Below, in pieces: positions 1 to 4,799 of a stretch of 5,745 nt of DNA (positions within the stretch are counted from its first letter, which is position 1; each line of letters starts with the position of its first letter). The position numbers and the translations under genes are program-made. The notes beneath the pieces were generated by a model. That model had not been told where the DNA came from. It made no database searches and worked only from the letters and a program-made list of their open reading frames with translations. Origin of the DNA: an uncultured Caryophanales bacterium (GTDB lineage: Bacteria > Bacillota_I > Bacilli_A > RFN20 > CAG-826); the NCBI GenBank assembly GCA_937895315.1, contig CALAWM010000053.1:1-5745 (forward strand). The letters run 5' to 3'.

Positions 1-93
1 TTAACGCTTGGTGGCACTGTTCCTTCACCACGTTACAGTCCATTATTTCACTTTGACTACCATCATGAAGTGTTAGGAGGTTACAAAATCTAA
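1..93 (+). CDS. rnfD: C-terminal end of probable RnfD (partial, 5' end outside window)
   Basis: An open frame runs in from the left edge and ends at TAA 91-93, giving the last 30 residues (starts LTLGGTVPSPRY, ends VLGGYKI). The identity rests mainly on position: in Clostridia-type Rnf operons (C-D-G-E-A-B) the gene directly before rnfG is rnfD, the polytopic subunit that carries covalent FMN and takes part in ion transport. The short tail with a Pro/Tyr/His-rich stretch is compatible with the extramembrane C-terminus of RnfD after its last helix, but I cannot see a diagnostic motif; the flavin-attachment motif would lie upstream. The stop is separated from the rnfG ATG by one base, and the rnfG ribosome binding site lies inside this gene, which supports translational coupling. 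Alternative: another membrane gene of the same operon. Confidence 0.6.
   Translation, partial: LTLGGTVPSPRYSPLFHFDYHHEVLGGYKI
75..80 (+). promoter_or_regulatory. Ribosome binding site of rnfG with long spacer
   Basis: AGGAGG is a perfect Shine-Dalgarno core inside the end of the upstream gene. It lies 14 nt before the ATG at 95, longer than the usual 5-10 nt. No in-frame alternative start exists between the site and 95, so ATG 95 is kept. The upstream gene ends at 93, so termination and restart may compensate for the spacing. Confidence 0.6.
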
Positions 94-94
94 T

Positions 95-646
95 ATGGCA
101 AAGAAACCAATGAACAAAATGATTGTCTTACCATTATTCCTTGCGGTTGTTACTTTAACCGCCGCGGGAGTATTAACTGGGGTCCATTTATTAACCGCCC
201 CCTTCGTTGAAAGAAATCAACTGAATAAACAATATGAAGGTTATAAAAGAATTCTCGAAATTGATAGTTTCGATACCGTCAAAGAACATACCTTAAGTGC
301 CGAATTAAGTGGTGCTGGGGTAACCTTAAAACAAAGTTTCATGATTGGTGATCAAGAAATTGGCACCGTTTATGACGCAAATATTACCGGGTTTTCCAGT
401 GATCTTATCTTCCAAGTTGGCTTTAAAGGTGATGTCTATGCTGGCTTTAACTTAATTTCAAGTAAAGAATCTCCAGGCTTTGGCGCCGATTACTTAGTAA
501 ATGTTGATGGCTGGATTAAAGGCGTCCCCGCGACCCAAGAAGTGCTAGTCGATAGTGCTGCTAACGCGGGAATCACCGTTACTTCAAGTGCCCTGAAAAA
601 TGTCTTATCACTCATTGCCGGTGATTATAATGGAGGGAGAGCATAA
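95..646 (+). CDS. rnfG: Electron transport complex subunit RnfG (FMN-binding)
   Basis: This 183-residue protein matches RnfG/NqrC in architecture: a short basic N-terminus, one membrane helix (about residues 9-34), then an extracytosolic FMN-binding domain. In the family, RnfG carries FMN linked to a Thr by ApbE and passes electrons through the Rnf complex on the outer side of the membrane. Visible family signatures are ESPGFG at 125-130 (usual form ETPGxG) and the C-terminal AGITVTSSAL at 158-167, which corresponds to the usual SGATxTS motif. Thr161 aligns with the flavinylated Thr and Thr163 is also kept, but the motif is degenerate: Ala for Ser, Ile for Ala, and the usual Asp six residues before the Thr is Ala155 (Asp153 lies two residues further back). 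Length is slightly below typical RnfG. It follows the putative rnfD by 1 nt and is followed by rnfE after 2 nt. Confidence 0.88.
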   Translation: MAKKPMNKMIVLPLFLAVVTLTAAGVLTGVHLLTAPFVERNQLNKQYEGYKRILEIDSFDTVKEHTLSAELSGAGVTLKQSFMIGDQEIGTVYDANITGFSSDLIFQVGFKGDVYAGFNLISSKESPGFGADYLVNVDGWIKGVPATQEVLVDSAANAGITVTSSALKNVLSLIAGDYNGGRA

Positions 647-648
647 TT

Positions 649-1332
649 ATGAAAAAACGTAAAATCTTTCTAGATGGTATCTTCCAAAATAACGCCGCCT
701 TTATGTTATTTCTTGGTATGTGTCCAACCTTAGCGACGACACGGAGCTTTATGAGTGCGCTTGGGATGGGAATTGCCGTTATTGCGACCATTATTCTAAC
801 AAACGTCGCCATCAGTGCGATTCGGAAATGGGTCCCTAATGAAATTAGAATTCCGGTTTTAATTGTCATTATCGCCTCAATCGTGACGATTATTGAAATG
901 CTCATGCAAGCCTTTATGTTTGATTTAAGTCAAACGCTTGGCGTCTACTTATCATTAATCGTTGTTAACTGTATTATTCTTGGTCGGGCCGAAGCCTTTG
1001 CCATGAAAAATAATGTCTTTGATAGTTTCCTTGATGCTTTAGGAACCGGGATTGGGTTCTTAGGCGGATTAATTATTTTAAGTTTAGCCCGGGAATTTTT
1101 AGGAACAGGCGGTTTAGCCTTTACCTCACTTTTAACCGGAGAAGCGTTATGGAGTTTCCAAATTATTCCGAATAATTATGTAATTCCTTTATTTACTGAT
1201 GCACCAGGGGCCTTTATTATGTTTGGCTTAATTGCCGCCCTTATTAATTTCATCGCTTTCAAAGTCGGCGAAAATAAAAAGAAAAAGGCGCTTAAAGCCG
1301 CCCAAGCCCTGAAAACGGAAGGAGCCATTTAA
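649..1332 (+). CDS. rnfE: Electron transport complex subunit RnfE
   Basis: A 227-residue polytopic membrane protein of the RnfA/RnfE/NqrD/NqrE family with about six hydrophobic segments. RnfE pairs with RnfA as an inverted-topology pseudo-dimer at the centre of the complex; in Nqr and Rnf structures four cysteines of the pair bind an Fe-S centre inside the membrane. The needed residues are present: Cys25 in FLGMCPTLATT (22-31) and Cys108 in VVNCIILGRAEAF (105-117). LGTGIGFLGG (131-140) and the REFLGTG stretch (148-154) are also typical of RnfE. The C-terminus is Lys-rich (210-222) and probably cytoplasmic. A GGAGGGAG site at 632-639 precedes the ATG. It starts 2 nt after rnfG and ends 2 nt before rnfA. 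Confidence 0.95.
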   Translation: MKKRKIFLDGIFQNNAAFMLFLGMCPTLATTRSFMSALGMGIAVIATIILTNVAISAIRKWVPNEIRIPVLIVIIASIVTIIEMLMQAFMFDLSQTLGVYLSLIVVNCIILGRAEAFAMKNNVFDSFLDALGTGIGFLGGLIILSLAREFLGTGGLAFTSLLTGEALWSFQIIPNNYVIPLFTDAPGAFIMFGLIAALINFIAFKVGENKKKKALKAAQALKTEGAI

Positions 1333-1334
1333 TT

Positions 1335-1925
1335 ATGACCTTTATCTTACTCGGCCTTAGTGCCATCTTAATCAATAACATTATTCTCACCCGTTTCTTA
1401 GGGATTTGTCCTTTACTTGGTGTCTCCAAGAAAAATAGTAGCGCAATCGGAATGGGACTTGCCGTCATCTTTGTCGTAACGATGAGCGCCATCTTAAGTT
1501 ATTCGCTATTTATGTACGTCCTTGAACCTTTAGGCATTGGATACTTAAAACTAGTCTCCTTTATCTTAATTATTGCTTCATTCGTCCAATTCGTTGAAAT
1601 GTTTTTAAAACGTTTCGTGCCAAGTCTCTATCAAAGTTTAGGAATTTATCTTCCGCTTATTACGACAAACTGTGTCGTTTTAGCGGTTAGCCTTGATGTG
1701 GTAGCCTATACTGGCGGTGTTCCTACTTATGACTTTTTAACAATGTTAATTTATAGTTTCTTTACTGCCGTTGGTTATGCTTTTATCTTAATCATCTTCA
1801 GTTACATTCAAGAACGGCTTATCAATGACAAAAATGCCCCCCGTAGTTTCAAAGGGAGCGCCGTTGCCTTAATTACCATTGGCTTATTAGTAATGGCCTT
1901 CATGGGCTTTAGAGGAATGATTTAA
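1335..1925 (+). CDS. rnfA: Electron transport complex subunit RnfA
   Basis: A 196-residue six-helix membrane protein, the partner of RnfE, of normal family length. The signature FLGICPLLGVSKK (21-33) contains Cys25, and LPLITTNCVVLAVSL (106-120) contains Cys113; these are the two ligands RnfA gives to the intramembrane Fe-S centre shared with RnfE. The conserved GMGLAV (39-44) and the QSLGIYLPL stretch (100-108) are seen too. Sequence similarity to RnfE (FLGxCPxL, xxNCxxL) reflects the known paralogy. An AAGGAG site at 1319-1324 lies inside the end of rnfE, 10 nt before the ATG. The final A of the TAA stop is the first base of the next gene's ATG (TAATG), indicating translational coupling. 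Confidence 0.95.
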   Translation: MTFILLGLSAILINNIILTRFLGICPLLGVSKKNSSAIGMGLAVIFVVTMSAILSYSLFMYVLEPLGIGYLKLVSFILIIASFVQFVEMFLKRFVPSLYQSLGIYLPLITTNCVVLAVSLDVVAYTGGVPTYDFLTMLIYSFFTAVGYAFILIIFSYIQERLINDKNAPRSFKGSAVALITIGLLVMAFMGFRGMI

Positions 1926-2107
1926 TGCCGGAATATCTAAGAATCTTATTAGCGATTATCGTTTTTAGTATTTTAGTCGCCCTTTATATTGGCACCTATT
2001 TACTAAACAAACGAACAAAGAAACCCGCGGGCTGTGAAGATTTAACCGCGAGTTGCACAGGATGCGCCATAACGTCATGCGGCAATCATCCTGGTGAGGA
2101 GGAATAA
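1925..2107 (+). CDS. Small Cys-rich single-pass membrane protein (NqrM-like or FeoB-associated-like)
   Basis: A 60-residue protein with one membrane helix at about 6-27, a basic stretch NKRTKK (28-33), then four cysteines: Cys37, Cys44, Cys47 and Cys52 (C-x6-C-x2-C-x4-C), ending in an acidic tail. I believe it is a real gene: it has an AGAGGA site (1911-1916) 8 nt from the ATG, a one-base overlap with rnfA, and a two-base gap to rnfB, whose AGGAGG lies at its 3' end. The layout of one N-terminal helix, basic linker and Cys cluster is that of NqrM (the Nqr iron-centre maturation protein) and of the FeoB-associated Cys-rich proteins. Next to rnfA it may help insert iron into the RnfA/RnfE centre; that is inference. 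It is not the N-terminus of RnfB, since the next gene has its own complete N-terminus. Confidence 0.75.
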   Translation: MPEYLRILLAIIVFSILVALYIGTYLLNKRTKKPAGCEDLTASCTGCAITSCGNHPGEEE

Positions 2108-2109
2108 TT

Positions 2110-2424
2110 ATGCAATATTTATGGGGAGTACTCATTTTACTAGCAATTGGTGGCGTAATTGGCTTACTTTTAGCGGTTGCCGACAAAGCCTTTAGTGTCA
2201 AAGAAGATGAAAGACTTGAACCTTTAACAAATCTTTTACCGGGCATCAACTGCGGTACATGCGGTTATCCTGGCTGTAAAGAAATGGCCCAAGGAATGCT
2301 TAAAGGAGAAGTAAAATTTGTTAGCCAATGTAAACCAAGTCGTCCTGATGCCCGGAAGAGCATTAAGGAATACTTAGATACCCATCCCGATGAAAGTGGC
2401 AATATAGTTAATATCCAACTATAA
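2110..2424 (+). CDS. rnfB: Short RnfB: membrane anchor plus single 4Fe-4S domain, ferredoxin domains absent
   Basis: A 104-residue protein with the N-terminal half of RnfB: a membrane helix (about 5-24), the conserved linker ADKAFSVKEDERLEPL (24-39), then the first 4Fe-4S domain NLLPGINCGTCGYPGC (41-56) with ligands Cys48, Cys51, Cys56 and Cys74 (C-x2-C-x4-C-x17-C). In known complexes RnfB is the cytoplasmic-side subunit that accepts electrons from ferredoxin, and it continues with two or more ferredoxin-type 4Fe-4S clusters. Here a TAA comes about 30 residues after Cys74 and no CxxCxxCxxxCP motif follows; the next gene starts 12 nt later and is unrelated, so a simple frameshift does not explain the loss. 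A perfect AGGAGG at 2097-2102 lies 7 nt before the ATG. Function as an electron carrier is likely, but the usual ferredoxin docking part is missing. Confidence 0.85.
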   Translation: MQYLWGVLILLAIGGVIGLLLAVADKAFSVKEDERLEPLTNLLPGINCGTCGYPGCKEMAQGMLKGEVKFVSQCKPSRPDARKSIKEYLDTHPDESGNIVNIQL

Positions 2425-2436
2425 GCAAACATATTA

Positions 2437-2847
2437 ATGAAGAGCCGTAAAGTTAAGTTAAATAAAACTGTTTTTGACACCTTTGTCTTTAGTTTTATTT
2501 TAATCTTCACAAGCGGCCTTTTTTTATTGATAAATAAAGCTTTTAAAACGAATGAAGACCTTTATGTTTACGCCTTTGTAAAAAATCGGTTGATTGATAA
2601 AAAAGCGTTAGATATCGATATGACAATGACCTACAATGAACCAGAATTTCTTGCCCCGATTACGTTAGAAATTAAAGATAGCAAGGTTCGGGTGGAAAAA
2701 GAAGAAAGTCCTTTAAATTACTGCAGTATTAAAGGTTTTACCGATCAAATCGCCGATCCGGTGATGTGTTTACCAAACTCCTTTTATTTCATTATCATGG
2801 GAGTAAGTTATAAGGAGGCACCAGTGCCCTATGTTCCATCGATTTAA
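2437..2847 (+). CDS. Membrane-anchored NusG domain II-containing protein (EetA-like by context)
   Basis: A 136-residue protein with a basic N-terminus, one membrane helix (about 12-33) and an outer domain resembling the NusG-domain-II family (PF07009): ITLEIKDSKVRVEKEESPLNYC (75-96), an SIKG turn (97-100) and VMCLPNSFYFII (109-120). This matches the family pattern of a short beta-barrel ending in C-LPN. Cys96 and Cys111 are kept, but the family's usual first Cys (as in CPDxxC) is Ser91. The name does not imply transcription; in EET loci such proteins sit beside the Gx-transporter protein and, as I recall, correspond to EetA of Listeria, thought to help move electrons from quinone or membrane complexes to outer flavins. 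The ATG at 2437 has no clear Shine-Dalgarno; it is the only possible in-frame start after the TAA at 2422-2424 and is needed to include the helix. Its 3' end overlaps the next gene by 17 nt. Confidence 0.8.
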   Translation: MKSRKVKLNKTVFDTFVFSFILIFTSGLFLLINKAFKTNEDLYVYAFVKNRLIDKKALDIDMTMTYNEPEFLAPITLEIKDSKVRVEKEESPLNYCSIKGFTDQIADPVMCLPNSFYFIIMGVSYKEAPVPYVPSI

Positions 2848-3397
2848 AAAGCAAGAAAGGGAACCATTAAGTAAAAAAGAGATTACCAAAAAGTTAGTTA
2901 ATCTTGCGGTTTTCTTGGCGCTTGGCGTTATTTTTAATATCGTGGAAAATTACATTGTCTTTATTCCCGCTTTACCTGGCGTTAAATTAGGACTTGCTAA
3001 TTCAATTGGTCTTATTTTATTAGCGCTTTATGGTCCCTTAGAATTTTTTGGGATTGGTTTATTAAGAGTATTATTAAGCGGAACTTTTAGTGGTTTTGGG
3101 AGTAGTTTTCTTTTAAGTTTAAGTGGTTTTTTAATAAGTAGCGCCTTTGTCTTACTGGCGTATTTATTTAACAAACTATCACTATATGGCTATAGTCTTA
3201 TAAGTGCCGTGACTCACGGTTTAGGGCAAGTGATCGTCATCGCCTGGATGTATGAAAATGCCTTAATGCTTAATTACGCCGGAATTATGATTTTAAGCGG
3301 TATTATTACCGGACTTTTAGTAGCGAGTGTCGCCAAAGTTGTCATTTTAAGGTTACGAATGTTTAAGATTGAGAGTAGTAATTATGAAATTAATTAA
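2831..3397 (+). CDS. Gx transporter family / heptaprenyl diphosphate synthase component I-like membrane protein (EetB-like by context)
   Basis: A 188-residue hydrophobic protein with about five membrane segments and a basic N-terminus. It carries the family signatures of PF07456: PGVKLGLANSIGL (49-61), LLRVLLSGTFSGFGSSFLLSLSG (77-99) and AVTHGLGQVIVI (126-137). The family was named after heptaprenyl diphosphate synthase component I, but it looks like an integral S-component-type membrane protein. It regularly neighbours NusG-II proteins, ApbE and Rnf or EET genes, and I recall EetB of Listeria as a member. A function in electron transfer or quinone handling is inferred from context. A strong AAGGAGG (2812-2818) lies 12 nt before the ATG inside the upstream gene; no other in-frame start exists nearby. 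It overlaps the upstream gene by 17 nt and apbE by 14 nt. Confidence 0.85.
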   Translation: MFHRFKKQEREPLSKKEITKKLVNLAVFLALGVIFNIVENYIVFIPALPGVKLGLANSIGLILLALYGPLEFFGIGLLRVLLSGTFSGFGSSFLLSLSGFLISSAFVLLAYLFNKLSLYGYSLISAVTHGLGQVIVIAWMYENALMLNYAGIMILSGIITGLLVASVAKVVILRLRMFKIESSNYEIN

Positions 3398-4736
3398 AGA
3401 CATTTTAAATAAATTTACCCCCTTAGAAATTATCGTCTTAATGGTTTCAATTACGATTTCAACATTTCTCATTGTGCCGATTTTTACTGGGAATGAACAA
3501 AGTAATCATAACGTTGCCGGCGACGCTTTATTCCCAACCGAAAAAGTATATAGTATTGAAGGCGGTAAACCTGTCGATTTATTTGATACTACATTCTACG
3601 TATATTACGAAGAATCACGGACTGAAGAAAAAGCTGAAGTCGTTAATGTCCTTAATGAATATTTAGTGAAATATCATATTCTTTTTGACCGTCATCATGA
3701 TTATTTTGCTGTGGATCCCGTTGATCCACTTTTTCCAACTGAAACTGAGAAAACGACCTTACCCCGTGTTCACAATTTAAAATACATTAATGACCATCAA
3801 GGCGAAGTAATTGAAATTGAAAAACCGTTATTTGATTTATTAAGTATTTCCAAAGAACATACCATCAATACGCCCATGAACGCCTTTAGTATGTTTATCG
3901 GTGGACTTTATGACTTTTGGAAACCGCACACGAATTACGCGGTCGTCCCCGGCGAAGAAGTCGAAGGACCGCCCGCCGTTGATCCCCTTGTCAATGAAAC
4001 ATCAAGACTTGAAGTTGAAAGACTCCAAAGTTATATCCCCCTTACCGCCACCGATATTGAAAACACCTTAAAACTTTGGGAAGAAAACAATAAATACTAC
4101 GTTACTTTTAATGAATTTAATGGGAGTGGCCCCGATTTATCAATTTCCGTTGGCGCGGTCGCCAAAGGAATGATGACTGATGTTTTAAGTGAAGCATTAC
4201 TGGCAAAAGGATTATCAAAAGGCTTTATTAATGGCGGGACGTCATCTTTTACTTTCTTAGAAAAAGGTTTTGGTGGCAAAGCCTATAACATTAACATGGC
4301 GAATATTGAATATCTTACTGAAGTCAATAAATCATATTCTTTCTCCCGTTTTGATAAATATCAAATGTCGACAAGTGGGATATACGCTGGATTTAGGTTT
4401 ACCTACAATAATGAAATCGTCATTCGGTCGCATATTATTGATCCTTTAAGCGGTTATCCCGCTCAACAAAAACATCAAGCAGTGAATATTGCCTCAAATA
4501 CTTTAAGTGGGCTGGAACTTGATTACTTAACAACAACCCTTTCGGTCCTTAGTGAAGAAGAAGGAATGAATTATTTAAGGGCAAATTACGCCAGTCATGA
4601 CGTAAATATCGCCTTCATTGGTAAAGATGCCAGTGGATATTACGTCGCTCATACGAAAAATTATCCAGGTGGTAATGATGCCAAAATGACAGTCGTCTCA
4701 CCATATAGAGAAATTTTTCTCGATTTCTTACAATAA
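3384..4736 (+). CDS. apbE: FAD:protein FMN transferase (ApbE family), membrane-anchored
   Basis: This 450-residue protein would transfer FMN from FAD to a Thr/Ser of target proteins such as RnfG, RnfD or EET lipoproteins, outside the membrane. An N-terminal helix (about 14-34) without a lipobox Cys suggests a signal anchor. ApbE motifs in order: FDTTFYVYYEE (67-77); MNAFSMFIGGLYDFW (165-179, usual GAFDxTVGPLxxLW); SISVGAVAKGMMTD (253-266, usual DLGGIAKGYxxD); GFINGGTSS (280-288, usual NLGG); MSTSGIYAGF (328-337); HIIDPLSGYPA (350-360); and LDYLTTTL (379-386), with Asp380 and Thr384 as likely metal ligands. It is about 100 residues longer than typical ApbE because of the anchor and insertions near 105-135 and 181-215. 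A TTG at 3369 is in frame, but ATG 3384 is preferred: it is a better start codon with GAGAG at 3371-3375 upstream. It overlaps the previous gene by 14 nt. Several catalytic-region residues diverge, though the HIIDP block is intact. Confidence 0.88.
   Translation: MKLIKDILNKFTPLEIIVLMVSITISTFLIVPIFTGNEQSNHNVAGDALFPTEKVYSIEGGKPVDLFDTTFYVYYEESRTEEKAEVVNVLNEYLVKYHILFDRHHDYFAVDPVDPLFPTETEKTTLPRVHNLKYINDHQGEVIEIEKPLFDLLSISKEHTINTPMNAFSMFIGGLYDFWKPHTNYAVVPGEEVEGPPAVDPLVNETSRLEVERLQSYIPLTATDIENTLKLWEENNKYYVTFNEFNGSGPDLSISVGAVAKGMMTDVLSEALLAKGLSKGFINGGTSSFTFLEKGFGGKAYNINMANIEYLTEVNKSYSFSRFDKYQMSTSGIYAGFRFTYNNEIVIRSHIIDPLSGYPAQQKHQAVNIASNTLSGLELDYLTTTLSVLSEEEGMNYLRANYASHDVNIAFIGKDASGYYVAHTKNYPGGNDAKMTVVSPYREIFLDFLQ
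3711..3734 (+). other. Perfect hairpin plus T-run inside apbE (terminator-like)
   Basis: GTGGATC (3711-3717) and GATCCAC (3723-3729) are exact reverse complements, separated by the 5-nt loop CCGTT and followed by five T (3730-3734). The shape is that of a weak intrinsic terminator, but it lies within the apbE reading frame and encodes the small repeat VDPVDP (109-114). It may be a coincidence of that protein repeat. Confidence 0.35.
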
Positions 4737-4739
4737 CGT

Positions 4740-4768
4740 TTGCAATTTAATAAGACTAGTCTTAATAT
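4740..4768 (+). promoter_or_regulatory. Candidate sigma-A promoter of the lipoprotein gene
   Basis: TTGCAA (4740-4745) and TAATAT (4763-4768) each match four of six bases of the -35 and -10 consensus, and the spacer is exactly 17 bp. The site lies in the only long intergenic gap of the window, about 30 nt before the ATG at 4800, leaving a short leader that contains the ribosome binding site. No terminator is visible after apbE, so read-through from the operon is also possible. Confidence 0.5.
4751..4764. promoter_or_regulatory. 14-bp perfect palindrome, candidate operator
   Basis: TAAGACTAGTCTTA is identical to its reverse complement. It covers the right part of the promoter spacer and the first two bases of the proposed -10 box, the usual place for a repressor site. 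As RNA it could form only a 5-bp stem with a 4-nt loop and has no T-run after it, so a terminator is unlikely. I do not recognise the motif as a known regulator's box. Confidence 0.45.
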
Positions 4769-4784
4769 ATATCCAGAGAAAGAA

Positions 4785-4791
4785 AGAGGAG
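4785..4791 (+). promoter_or_regulatory. Ribosome binding site of the lipoprotein gene
   Basis: AGAGGAG lies 8 nt before the ATG at 4800, an ideal spacing, and fixes the start of the lipoprotein. Confidence 0.75.
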
Positions 4792-4799
4792 TTAAATAT

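Noticed and set aside
612..905. Reverse-strand open frame opposite rnfE
   Set aside because: It lies fully against well-supported rnfG/rnfE coding sequence, has no family features and no ribosome binding site in context.
1925..2424. Idea that the 60-residue gene and the short rnfB are one frameshifted RnfB
   Set aside because: Each has its own start, ribosome binding site and membrane helix, and the Cys pattern of the first does not match any RnfB ferredoxin domain.
1965..2510. Reverse-strand open frames opposite the small Cys-rich gene, rnfB and the NusG-II gene
   Set aside because: They are antisense shadows of genes with clear Fe-S, Cys and NusG-II motifs.
3472..3666. Alternative + frame inside apbE
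   Set aside because: It overlaps the apbE frame, which continues with recognised motifs; no start signal of its own.
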